In this document: one piece after another, positions 8,206-14,786 of the stretch
Position numbering within the stretch: the stretch's first letter is position 1
Layout of the letters: each line of letters opens with the position of its first letter
NCBI RefSeq assembly: GCF_900215295.1
Contig: NZ_OCMF01000001.1
Span: forward strand, 1,488,001-1,552,000
Reading direction: 5' to 3'
Length of the DNA stretch: 64,000 nucleotides
DNA from: Salinimicrobium sediminis
Lineage (GTDB): Bacteria; Bacteroidota; Bacteroidia; Flavobacteriales; Flavobacteriaceae
Program-made: the position numbers and the translations under genes
Notes under the pieces: generated by a model
Seen by the model: the letters and a program-made list of their open reading frames with translations, nothing else
The model's database searches: none
What the model was told of the DNA's origin: nothing

Positions 8206-10230
8206 CTATACAGCTTCAGCAAGTTCCGGAGCCTCCACACGTAGCTTCTTATCTCCTCCGGAAACTATTAGGTTAATGATCTGTGATTGGCTGTCGATAA
8301 GATCCACCACGCTCTCTCTATTGTCGATGAAGATTGGAGCAGATACCCGATAGTGATCGCAAAGAGTATTGATGATATCAATCCCTGCATTGATCTTCGA
8401 TGCTGTGTTGGCATCTGAAAAAGGCACTCCGTTGATAAGAGCTTTACAAGTTGGGACCTCGCCACCATTCACCTGAGTTTCGAATAATTTGAAGTTCACG
8501 AACCGGAACCGCTCGTTGATCATTCCTTCCAGCTTGTCAATCTTAGCTTTGATGAACTGCTCGATAGTGAACTGGTCACGCTCGTAGTCTGCAATCTGTT
8601 GAGCCAGATCGGACTCCTCTTTTTGAAGATCAGCAATACGCTTATCAGCTTGCTTGATTTGCTCTTCAGCCTGAAGTCTGGATTTGATCTGAGAAATAGC
8701 TTCAAGATATTTGGCCTTCTTCTCTTTCAGATCCTGCATGTCCACACCCTCTTCATTTTTGAGAGCTTCTTCCAGTTCACCGATTCTGGTTTGAATAGTC
8801 CAATAGCCGGCATTCTTTTCAAGAATCTCCTCAACAATCTCAGCTTGGGACTTTACCTCAGTGCGGTTCTTCTCAGCTTCCAGTTGAGTCTTGATGTTAT
8901 CCACCTCACTGTTGAGATTCTCTATAAGTGCCTCACCTTTTGAGATTCTGCCTATCAAGGTTTCAACCTCCTGCTTGGCGGCTTCGATCTTCTCCTTGTT
9001 GCGCTTACCTTTTTTGGAAAGTTCTTCAAGGTCCTGCATCTTGGCTTTTTGAAAGTTGGCGAAGAATTCTTTTTTCTTAGCCTCTACATCTTCAGCATCG
9101 AAGGCTCTTTCACAAGTTGGACACTTGCAGGCGTTTTCATCCATTTTGAACTCATCAGCATTGCGCTTGTTCCATTCCGCCCGGATGTGGTCGTTCTTTT
9201 GCTCATACAGTTCGATATCTCCCTGCTCATTCTTAAGCACTGCCTTCAGCTGGGCCAGTGTTCTTTCAGATTTCTGAAGTGAGTCTCTAGAATCTGAAAG
9301 CTGCTTAGTCAGGTTATCAACTGCAGAAGATTCTTTCTGGATATGTCTCTGAGCCTCCTGCCTTGCTTCGAACTCGATCTTCTGAAGGTCACTTTTAAGT
9401 GAATAGATCTCCTGCTGCTTGTCCTGCCTTCTGTTCAGGATCTCCTGTTGAGCGGCCACCTTATCAGAAATCTGATTTTCCAGTGAAGCCAGCTCCTTTT
9501 CATTGGCTGCCAGATCTCTTCTCACCTCGGTGAAATCAATTGCCTCTGGTTTATTCCTTTGCACCTCATCGATCCTGGTAGGGATCATCTTGATCTCATC
9601 CTTCGCCTTTCTGATGGAAGAGGCAATCTGCTTCTGGTACTCCTCAAGAGACTTATTGGTGAGCTTCGACATCAACTTTTCGAAGTCAGGGTTTCCTTTG
9701 GCCACATCGTAATCTGTCACACCACCAGTGATGTCTATAAGGACCTGACGTTGGTCTTGCCACTTTAGACTGTTGAAGGCCGTTGGACTGGTGATGAGCT
9801 TAAAAACACTTTCGTCAACCAGGTTACTGATCTTGGCAGTGTAATCTCTCAAGGTCATTGGAACATCATTCCAATAGTAAAGGGTTTCATTTCCTCCGAA
9901 TTCAGATTCCAAAGCACCGCGCTTCTTTACCCACTTTTCTCTGAAGGTTCTTTTGATGTTAATCTCCTCACCGTCTACAGTGATTAATGCCTCAACTTCA
10001 TGGTCAATCTTAGGGATAGGATTGTTTAAAGGATCAAGAGTTTTGATCTCGAAGTTGGTCCTGTCCGTTGAATCTTTACCGAAGAGAATAAAACAAAAGG
10101 CATCAAACACGGTTGTTTTTCCTGTTCCATTCGCTCCATAAATTCCCGTCTCTTTACCGAATTTAATAGTGAGATTGCGAATCCCTTTAAAGTTTACAAG
10201 GGTCAGTTTTTTTAAGAATATTGTTTTCAT
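8206..10230 (-). CDS. Phage SMC/SbcC-like AAA ATPase
   Basis: The 674 residues start with an ABC-type N-terminal ATPase half: Walker A is YGANGTGKTTVFDAF (about residues 33-47). A long coiled coil (about residues 200-560) is interrupted by a CKCPTCERAF zinc-hook-like motif. The C-terminal half has a Walker B-like SAPIFIDNRESV and a late D-loop region. This is the Rad50/SbcC/T4 gp46 plan, but shorter. The ABC signature is poorly conserved (SDANTASKI instead of SGG), a common feature of phage members. No Mre11-like partner gene is present, and the downstream MBL-fold protein may supply nuclease activity. Confidence 0.85.
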   Translation of the reverse strand: MKTIFLKKLTLVNFKGIRNLTIKFGKETGIYGANGTGKTTVFDAFCFILFGKDSTDRTNFEIKTLDPLNNPIPKIDHEVEALITVDGEEINIKRTFREKWVKKRGALESEFGGNETLYYWNDVPMTLRDYTAKISNLVDESVFKLITSPTAFNSLKWQDQRQVLIDITGGVTDYDVAKGNPDFEKLMSKLTNKSLEEYQKQIASSIRKAKDEIKMIPTRIDEVQRNKPEAIDFTEVRRDLAANEKELASLENQISDKVAAQQEILNRRQDKQQEIYSLKSDLQKIEFEARQEAQRHIQKESSAVDNLTKQLSDSRDSLQKSERTLAQLKAVLKNEQGDIELYEQKNDHIRAEWNKRNADEFKMDENACKCPTCERAFDAEDVEAKKKEFFANFQKAKMQDLEELSKKGKRNKEKIEAAKQEVETLIGRISKGEALIENLNSEVDNIKTQLEAEKNRTEVKSQAEIVEEILEKNAGYWTIQTRIGELEEALKNEEGVDMQDLKEKKAKYLEAISQIKSRLQAEEQIKQADKRIADLQKEESDLAQQIADYERDQFTIEQFIKAKIDKLEGMINERFRFVNFKLFETQVNGGEVPTCKALINGVPFSDANTASKINAGIDIINTLCDHYRVSAPIFIDNRESVVDLIDSQSQIINLIVSGGDKKLRVEAPELAEAV

Positions 10231-10232
10231 GA

Positions 10233-10853
10233 TTAAAGATTTTTAGTTGATAATGCTTCTTTGGGTGCCCAGCCTCTTCTTATTCTTTGGGTAATTACTC
10301 TGGAGGAAATACCTAATTTTTCACTCCATTCAGTTGCTGTTCTCGTTACTCCATTCAGTTCAATAGTCACTGATGTAGTTCTGTTTTTGGATTGCTCGGA
10401 TTTTGGAATCCATTCACAATTTTCAGGGCAATAGTTTTGATCTGGATCTCTTCTCTCTATGGTCAATCCTTCAGCGTAACCTTTGGAAATTGCCCAGTGG
10501 TAAAAGTTCTCATAGTTGTTTTTCCATTCTGGACAAACTTCAATTCCCCTGGCACCATAGTCAGGATAAGATTTGCTGTTGGTGTTATAGCAGCGTTCTT
10601 TCATTCCTCCCCAAACCTTGTACAGCTTTAGATTTTTAGATCTCAAACCGTGTGTTGTTTTGGCGGCACTGGTTCTTTCTTTCTGAAGGCAACCACAGCT
10701 TTGAGTGTGGCCATTTTTAAGAACTCCTCCACGTACAACTTTTTCATTGCCACAGTCACAGGTACAATTCCAGAGAGAGTCATACCGTTTATTTCTACCG
10801 GCAAAGCTTTTTACTGTTAACCGTCCGAACTTGTTAGAAGTCAAATCTTTCAT
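10233..10853 (-). CDS. Homing-endonuclease-like phage protein with Zn ribbon and HTH
   Basis: The 206 residues have three parts. First comes KFGRLTVKSFAGRN followed by a four-Cys ribbon (CTCDCG, then SCGCLQK). A middle domain has the pattern GGMKERCYN, YPDYGARGIEVC and FYHWAISKGY, then LTIERRD and YCPENCEWI, which resembles the HNH/AP2-associated homing nuclease group of phages. Last is a C-terminal helix-turn-helix (TATEWSEKLGISSRVITQR) like the NUMOD modules that help homing nucleases bind DNA. It sits within the early operon with 2-4 base spacing. It may be a selfish gene riding in the prophage. Confidence 0.65.
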   Translation of the reverse strand: MKDLTSNKFGRLTVKSFAGRNKRYDSLWNCTCDCGNEKVVRGGVLKNGHTQSCGCLQKERTSAAKTTHGLRSKNLKLYKVWGGMKERCYNTNSKSYPDYGARGIEVCPEWKNNYENFYHWAISKGYAEGLTIERRDPDQNYCPENCEWIPKSEQSKNRTTSVTIELNGVTRTATEWSEKLGISSRVITQRIRRGWAPKEALSTKNL

Positions 10854-11071
10854 ACCACTTGTTTTTGAAAGTTGTTATAATTGATGCTTGCTTCTTGATC
10901 TCCGGCTTGTCGGTTGATGAAGTGTCTTATTTCCTCATCTTCTTCTGCTTTCCAGATCTTGAATTCCCGGAAGAAATCATTCATGAATTCCTTCTCCTCG
11001 GTGTTCAGTTCATGCAGTCTTTTCCCATTGACCAGCCATCGACCGTCTTTAAAAATGATTTCTAGTTTCAT
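10850..11071 (-). CDS. Small phage protein, unknown
   Basis: A 73-residue charged protein (MKLEIIFKDGRWLVNGKRLH, then ELNTEEKEFMNDFFREFK). The N-terminal beta hairpin followed by helices recurs in short phage early proteins, but I cannot name the family. It overlaps its neighbours by 4 bases on both sides, so it is surely co-translated with the operon. Confidence 0.6.
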   Translation of the reverse strand: MKLEIIFKDGRWLVNGKRLHELNTEEKEFMNDFFREFKIWKAEEDEEIRHFINRQAGDQEASINYNNFQKQVV

Positions 11072-11304
11072 ATCTTGAAGAGGTGTTTTGTATTGATGTT
11101 CACCCCGGTACTGAAACCGATCATTGCAAAGAGAAAACTCTCATAGGTGGTTGATTTCTCCGGACACTCGTCCAGAAGCTGGTGGTAAAACTTTGCAAGC
11201 TCCTCATCGTTATCGATTTCCTGATAGCGATTGTACTCTTCGGTTTTTCCAAAATTGATCAGAGGATTTCCGATCGTGATTTTTTTTAGTACATTTGGTT
11301 TCAT
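11068..11304 (-). CDS. Small phage protein, unknown
   Basis: A 78-residue protein starting MKPNVLKKITIGNPLINFGK. I chose the ATG at 11304, because a longer in-frame extension would run across the hairpin at 11336-11361 and into the neighbouring gene. No domain is recognised. It overlaps the next gene by 4 bases. Confidence 0.55.
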   Translation of the reverse strand: MKPNVLKKITIGNPLINFGKTEEYNRYQEIDNDEELAKFYHQLLDECPEKSTTYESFLFAMIGFSTGVNINTKHLFKI

Positions 11305-11335
11305 AATCTTATTGTTGGGTTTATACTCAGTTAAG

Positions 11336-11361
11336 AGCCACCATGCCGGGTGGCTTTTTTT
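11336..11361 (+). terminator. Hairpin with T-tract on the + strand
   Basis: The arms AGCCACC and GGTGGCT are followed by seven T. The T-tract is on the + strand, opposite to the operon it interrupts, so it may stop antisense transcription or act as a structured leader for the gene starting at 11304. Confidence 0.5.
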
Positions 11362-11362
11362 A

Positions 11363-11557
11363 TTAATATTCCTGACTTTTAAAGACCGTTTTAAGAAGCT
11401 GCTTTTTGTACCATTCGACAGATCGGCCGGTATCTCTTTTAATTGGTGCTGCTTCATTCGGTTCCCCTTTGATCAACCTGCATAGCGCATCTTTTTCCTC
11501 CTGGGTCAATTGCTCCAGGGAAGGTTTCAAGAATTGATATGTGGCTTCAGCGGTCAT
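11363..11557 (-). CDS. Small phage protein, unknown
   Basis: A 64-residue helical protein (LEQLTQEEKDALCRLI, then SVEWYKKQLLKTVF). No domain is recognised. It lies 3 bases downstream of the preceding gene in the early operon, and its short helical build suggests a small DNA-binding or regulatory protein, though nothing specific supports that. Confidence 0.5.
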   Translation of the reverse strand: MTAEATYQFLKPSLEQLTQEEKDALCRLIKGEPNEAAPIKRDTGRSVEWYKKQLLKTVFKSQEY

Positions 11558-11560
11558 TGA

Positions 11561-11875
11561 CTACTCGTTCAGAATTGATTTAAGATCTGTGATAGCTTTA
11601 CCCGCATCCTCAATGAGATTATTACAGTTAATGATCGCAATACGCATCAATTCGATGATTGCTCTTGAATTGCTTTCAGTTAGGTTGTTATTCCTAAAAG
11701 CCACGTCACGGACCGTTGAAGATCCCACTCCAGTCATTCTGGATACATTTGCCCGATCATCCTTACCTGTATAGGTTCTTAGATAATTTGACAGCTTTTC
11801 GCTGATCGGGTTCCCGAATTGCTCATTCTTCAACATGCTTTCTTCAGGACTCATTGTTGCTTCTTTCACTACCAT
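11561..11875 (-). CDS. Small phage HTH-like protein, possible CII-type regulator
   Basis: The 104-residue protein contains a helix-turn-helix-like stretch: LSNYLRTYTGKDDRANVSRM, then TGVGSSTVRDVAFRNNNLT, with the pattern of phage regulators that recognise DNA through TGVGSSTV. The C-terminal part is helical. It is the second gene of the leftward operon, after the LuxR-type gene, the place where many temperate phages keep a CII/Cro-type regulator. That assignment is inferred from position and motif only. Confidence 0.5.
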   Translation of the reverse strand: MVVKEATMSPEESMLKNEQFGNPISEKLSNYLRTYTGKDDRANVSRMTGVGSSTVRDVAFRNNNLTESNSRAIIELMRIAIINCNNLIEDAGKAITDLKSILNE

Positions 11876-12210
11876 TGATATTGATTTTTCTTTCCGGATC
11901 TACCGGCTCGTGTTGTTCTACTTATTGACCTGGGCGGCTTCCTTAGATCAAGGTCTGCAGCAGTTACTATGATGTGGCCTTGCATTACTAAAAAGACTAC
12001 CACGGTAAAAAACTGCTTTGGGTTATCAAGTGCGAGGATGAACTTTCTTGCCACATCTACTGCAGATCTTGCAGACCATTTTTTGCGGATGTTGTACGTA
12101 TGAGTGTGCACAGTTTTAGGACTGATGAACAGTTCAGAGGCAATCTCTTTTTCACTTAATCCTCTGGCGACTAACTCGGCAACTCGGTATTCTGCTTTTG
12201 ATAATTCCAT
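11869..12210 (-). CDS. Phage LuxR-type HTH protein
   Basis: A 113-residue protein whose first 55 residues are a textbook LuxR/NarL HTH: LSKAEYRVAELVARGLSEKE, then IASELFISPKTVHTHTYNIR. There is no receiver domain. After a hydrophobic segment (FFTVVVFLVMQGHIIVTA) comes a short basic tail, so the protein may be membrane-associated. It is the first gene transcribed leftward from the divergent control region at 12,211-12,356. This is the cro position of a lambdoid layout, yet with an unusual DNA-binding family. Confidence 0.75.
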   Translation of the reverse strand: MELSKAEYRVAELVARGLSEKEIASELFISPKTVHTHTYNIRKKWSARSAVDVARKFILALDNPKQFFTVVVFLVMQGHIIVTAADLDLRKPPRSISRTTRAGRSGKKNQYQW

Positions 12211-12285
12211 ACGACCTTTGTATTAATCTTTGCCTCTGGTTTCGCTATTTCAACCTTTTGGCGTTTATTTGTTGTAATACAGTTA

Positions 12286-12293
12286 CAAATATA
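12286..12293 (-). promoter_or_regulatory. -7 box of the leftward early phage promoter
   Basis: On the minus strand this reads TATATTTG, a perfect match to the Bacteroidota TAnnTTTG element, 76 bases before the first leftward gene. It overlaps the repeated TRYGCAA sites, so the repressor could block it directly. Confidence 0.55.
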
Positions 12294-12363
12294 CGCAAGG
12301 TTATTCGTAATGTGCAAGTATATGCGTAAAATATTTCAATAAAATATGCAATTTATATGCAAG
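12292..12363. promoter_or_regulatory. Probable operator region of the prophage genetic switch
   Basis: Between the divergent repressor and early genes the sequence holds repeated heptamers of the form TRYGCAA: TACGCAA at 12292, TGTGCAA at 12311 and TATGCAA twice, the last containing the repressor start codon. An inverted relative TATGCGTAA sits near 12321. Repeated half-sites between divergent phage regulators are typical operators. Their binding by the CI-like protein is inferred. Confidence 0.5.
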
Positions 12364-13094
12364 GATCTGAAATAAAAGAACTTAGAAAGCGACTGAGACT
12401 TAGCCAGACTGAGTTCGGAAAGCTGATTGGGGCTAGCTTAAGGTCTGTTCAGAATTATGAAAAGGGAAATACGCAACCTTCTGCGGATGTTTTATTGAAG
12501 TTGTTAGAGGTGAATGAGAAGCATCTTGCGCAACTGAAGGATGATCTTGCATATCTCAAAGACAAAGTAGATCCCAACGAAATAAAAGTCAATCAGCCCC
12601 TGGAGAATTTCCAGACCAAGGCAGGATCTACATACGAAGAATTACCGAACGGAAAATATAAGGTGAAAGTGCCATTCGTGCCGGTAAAGGCCCAGGCAAG
12701 ATATCTACATGAATTTACTGATGCAGAATTCATGTCTGATCTGGAAGAGATGACCTTCTTTGTGGACCGCGTTGGAAATGGAAAGTACCTGGCATTCGAG
12801 ATCCAGAACGACAGCATGGATGATGGCACCATTAATTCAATACCTGATGGAGCTGTAGTACTGGCCAGAGAATTAGGAAAGCAACATTGGACCAATAAAT
12901 TTCACACTCATTCCTTCCCTTACTGGATCATCGTGCACAAGACCACCATCCTTTGTAAAGAGATCCTGAACCATGACATCGAGCGTGGAGTGATCACCTG
13001 CCACAGTTTAAATGAAAGTCCGGAGTATTCCGACTTTGAACTGAAGCTGGATGATGTTCACCAGCTTTTTAATATTGTAAAAAAGACTTTTTAA
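12357..13094 (+). CDS. Prophage CI/LexA-like repressor (HTH_3 plus S24-like domain)
   Basis: The 245 residues begin with a Cro/CI helix-turn-helix (IKELRKRLRLSQTEFGKLIG, ASLRSVQNYEKGNTQPS). The C-terminal half has the S24 peptidase layout: AFEIQNDSMDDGT with the candidate Ser nucleophile, IPDGAVVLARE, and a Lys in TTILCKEIL. A clear Ala-Gly or Cys-Gly cleavage site is not evident, so self-cleavage upon DNA damage is uncertain. It is divergent from the early operon and keeps the prophage silent by analogy with lambda CI. The ATG lies within the last TATGCAA repeat. Confidence 0.88.
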   Translation: MQGSEIKELRKRLRLSQTEFGKLIGASLRSVQNYEKGNTQPSADVLLKLLEVNEKHLAQLKDDLAYLKDKVDPNEIKVNQPLENFQTKAGSTYEELPNGKYKVKVPFVPVKAQARYLHEFTDAEFMSDLEEMTFFVDRVGNGKYLAFEIQNDSMDDGTINSIPDGAVVLARELGKQHWTNKFHTHSFPYWIIVHKTTILCKEILNHDIERGVITCHSLNESPEYSDFELKLDDVHQLFNIVKKTF

Positions 13095-13435
13095 TGAAAA
13101 AACTTCTACTCTTATTATTCGTGTTCAGTTTATGGAGTTGTCAGGAAAAAACCGAACAGCCGGAAGTGACACGGGAAACAGTTCTCTTGGATCTTGCTAA
13201 GGCTGAAACTTTAGATCGATTAAAATCTCCATCAACAGCTACCTTTATAGACAGCCTTTCCACTATTACAAAACTAAAAGGGGAAGGAGATGATCAATAC
13301 CGTGTTAATGTTTCCGTAGATGCTGAGAATTCTTTCGGTGCAATGGGTAGAGAAAGATATATGTTGATTTACCAGGACAAAACTGGAGACAGCTTAAGTA
13401 AAGAAAATTACGAGTTACTGAATTTTTACGACTAA
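13094..13435 (+). CDS. Prophage-encoded lipoprotein
   Basis: The 113-residue protein begins with MKKLLLLLFVFSLWSCQE, a lipoprotein signal with the lipobox Cys at residue 16. The mature part contains RLKSPSTATFIDS and VDAENSFGAMGRERYMLIYQ. The pairing of a LKSPxTA segment with VDAxNSFGAxxR recurs in small secreted or lipoproteins of phages and mobile elements. It starts one base into the repressor stop region and is therefore expressed from the lysogenic transcript, consistent with a lysogenic-conversion gene. Function is unknown, and superinfection exclusion is one possibility. Confidence 0.65.
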   Translation: MKKLLLLLFVFSLWSCQEKTEQPEVTRETVLLDLAKAETLDRLKSPSTATFIDSLSTITKLKGEGDDQYRVNVSVDAENSFGAMGRERYMLIYQDKTGDSLSKENYELLNFYD

Positions 13436-13441
13436 AGGTGT

Positions 13442-13699
13442 ATGTCCATGGCCGATAAACAAATGCTTCATTTGATCGAGATCCTGAAGAGCTCCGGAAG
13501 GATTAGGTTCGGAACGGAGTTTTGTGAGGCAGTCGGTTTATTAAAGCAGAACCTTTACAAAATCCAAAAAGGCGAAAAACATTTCACTCCTGATCATATT
13601 GAAAAGGCGGTGAAAGAATATAAAGTAAATGCGAACTGGATCTTCGGTGTAAGTGACAAAATCTTCTTACCCATGGAAACTGCCGCGGATACTAAATAA
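13442..13699 (+). CDS. Small HTH protein of the lysogeny module
   Basis: The 85 residues show a Cro/CI-like helix-turn-helix layout: GTEFCEAVGLLKQNLYKIQK, then HFTPDHIEKAVKEYKVNANW, ending IFGVSDKIFLPME. The same ending is common in Bacteroidota phage regulators that follow a repressor. MADKQ (13448) is an alternative start to MSMADKQ. It is the last gene before the attachment site and may modulate the switch. Confidence 0.6.
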   Translation: MSMADKQMLHLIEILKSSGRIRFGTEFCEAVGLLKQNLYKIQKGEKHFTPDHIEKAVKEYKVNANWIFGVSDKIFLPMETAADTK

Positions 13700-13727
13700 T
13701 TGAAATAATAACTTTTTAATGCTGTAA

Positions 13728-13745
13728 GCCCCTGTAAACAGGGCG
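13728..13745 (+). other. Short hairpin just inside the prophage end
   Basis: GCCCCTGTAAACAGGGC is a near-perfect stem-loop without a strong T-tract. It may terminate the lysogeny transcript or be part of the attP arm. Confidence 0.4.
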
Positions 13746-13763
13746 CTCTCTGGTCAGGGCAAA

Positions 13764-13814
13764 ACTTAGGATCTGGTGCCGCAAGGTGTGGAGGTTCGAG
13801 TCCTCTCGCCCGCA
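13764..13814 (+). other. attR: 3' half of tRNA-Leu(UAG)
   Basis: From the anticodon loop onward (CTTAGGA with TAG at 13767-13769) the sequence continues with the 3' anticodon stem TCTGG, a long variable arm TGCCGCAAGGTG, a T-arm with GGTTCGAGTCC and an acceptor end CGCCCGCA. These are the features of a type II tRNA-Leu. The 5' half (acceptor, D-arm) is absent, since the bases before 13764 belong to phage-like DNA. A 3' tRNA half flanked by phage genes on one side and host DNA with the tRNA terminator on the other is the classic mark of integration into a tRNA gene. The complete tRNA-Leu should lie at the left end of the prophage, outside this window. Confidence 0.75.
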
Positions 13815-13900
13815 CAAAAAGCCTCATCGAAAGATGAGGCTTTTTTATTTTGAAACGTTTAATGGTACCGGATAGGCGAGAGGACGAGAAGTTTATCCTG
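13798..13900 (+). repeat. Tandem repeat copy 1: tRNA-Leu 3' end plus terminator
   Basis: This copy comprises the last 17 bases of the tRNA fragment, the hairpin terminator (AAAGCCTCATC / GATGAGGCTTTTTT), and a trailer that contains GGCGAGAGGAC, the reverse complement of the tRNA acceptor-side GTCCTCTCGCC. It is repeated 117 bases later with few changes. Confidence 0.8.
13816..13846 (+). terminator. Terminator of the tRNA-Leu transcript
   Basis: The stem GCCTCATC / GATGAGGC with a GAAA loop is followed by six T and sits directly behind the tRNA 3' end. Confidence 0.8.
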
Positions 13901-13914
13901 AGCGCAGTCGAAGG

Positions 13915-14017
13915 GAGTCCTCTCGCCCGCACAGAAAGCCTCATCGAAAGATGAGGCTTTTTTATTTCAAGATGTTTAATGGTATCGGATGGGCGAGAGG
14001 ACGAGAAGTTTATCCTG
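13915..14017 (+). repeat. Tandem repeat copy 2: tRNA-Leu 3' end plus terminator
   Basis: It repeats copy 1 from GAGTCCTCTCGCCCGCAC through the terminator hairpin (13934-13963) and the GGGCGAGAGGACGAGAAG trailer. Only the outer part of the T-arm and the acceptor end of the tRNA are retained, so it cannot be a functional tRNA. It is probably a footprint of an earlier element or a slippage duplication. Confidence 0.8.
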
Positions 14018-14225
14018 CGACCAATGCGAGAAAACTTTGAGATTTAGGGACCGAAGCCGAAGGGCATTTATAGAAACTTTTCAGCTCCTAAGTTTTAAGT
14101 AGGAGACAAATGAACCGGAGAGATTAAAATGTAATTAAGCCCCTGTTCAGGGGCTTAATATTATCATTAGCTCTTATTTCCGTAGGCGGATTTATAAACC
14201 GGAGAGTCTTGTGATAGTTTTTAGG
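14018..14225. other. Host intergenic stretch after the prophage junction
   Basis: No gene was found. A perfect 26-bp palindrome ATTAAGCCCCTG-TT-CAGGGGCTTAAT lies at 14134-14159 and could end transcription from either side. Short repeats ACCGGAGAG occur at about 14113 and 14198. Confidence 0.5.
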
Positions 14226-14540
14226 CTATTGGCAAACGGTACAATAGTTCTGTAGATCACACTCTGTGCACATCATGCAATTGGCAGAATTAAAATAATC
14301 ACTCTCATTGCACCCGTAAACCTCTGCAAAATACTCATAGGCTTCCTGGCATTCTTTGGAAGCAGCAGGGATAGGAACAGTATTAGTACTTCCTGCGGGA
14401 CAGGTAAAAGTAAAATTATAACCAGGATTTACGGCTGCCGCCACTTCTTCTAATTCTTCCTCGTCTTCTAAACCTAACAGTTCACAGGAATAAAAAGCAA
14501 GGCTGAGCAAAAGAATTGATAGTAAATAAAATTTTTTCAT
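14226..14540 (-). CDS. Cys-rich small lipoprotein
   Basis: I chose the ATG at 14540, giving 104 residues with a clean lipoprotein signal (MKKFYLLSILLLSLAFYSCE). An earlier in-frame ATG would add nine residues before the signal. After an acidic linker the mature domain has eight further Cys, ending in NCMMCTECDLQNYCTVCQ, a pattern that suggests disulfides or metal binding on the outside of a membrane. The family is not recognised. Its upstream region carries the AATACC-N8-GGTATT palindrome shared with four other loci in the window. Confidence 0.65.
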   Translation of the reverse strand: MKKFYLLSILLLSLAFYSCELLGLEDEEELEEVAAAVNPGYNFTFTCPAGSTNTVPIPAASKECQEAYEYFAEVYGCNESDYFNSANCMMCTECDLQNYCTVCQ

Positions 14541-14592
14541 CAAGTTATAGGTTTTGTTAGAAAGCAATATTCTTCAAATTGACTTTACCTGA

Positions 14593-14614
14593 CAATACCT
14601 ACAAATAGGTAAAT
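14593..14614 (-). promoter_or_regulatory. AATACC-N8-GGTATT palindrome, site 1
   Basis: On the + strand: CAATACC-TACAAATA-GGTAAAT. Read towards the lipoprotein gene it ends GGTATTGTCAGGT, as does site 2 (GGTATTGTTAGGT). It is 52 bases from the ATG. The -7 box at the 20-nt spacing seen elsewhere is weak here (GAATATTG). Confidence 0.5.
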
Positions 14615-14661
14615 TCATTTCATTATAGCAGCTGTTGAGTTTTCCGTGGATCGTTCCTAGT

Positions 14662-14703
14662 AAGCTCCCCGGGAAGGGGCAGCAAAATCCTTCCCGGGCT
14701 CTT
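14662..14703 (-). terminator. Strong GC-rich hairpin behind the DUF4097 gene
   Basis: The arms CTCCCCGGGAAGG and CCTTCCCGGGCTC enclose an 11-base loop. It lies 84 bases past the stop of the leftward gene. A T-tract (CAATTTTTAG) exists only on the + strand side, so its direction is uncertain. Confidence 0.5.
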
Positions 14704-14786
14704 CAATTTTTAGATCCTTACCTCCTCAATCCCATTTGTAAAATTTGATTTCCTGAAAATAAGCTTAAATGCTTTCCGGAAGGAAC

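Noticed and set aside
1-13815. Integrative conjugative element rather than prophage
   Set aside because: No conjugation, relaxase or Tra genes are seen, and the helicase/RecT/repressor layout is phage-like. The left part outside the window could still change this view.
13594-13944. Leftward frame over the attR and tandem repeats
   Set aside because: Its sequence is the reverse of the tRNA fragment and duplicated repeats, giving an internally repeated RLSVRARGL peptide.
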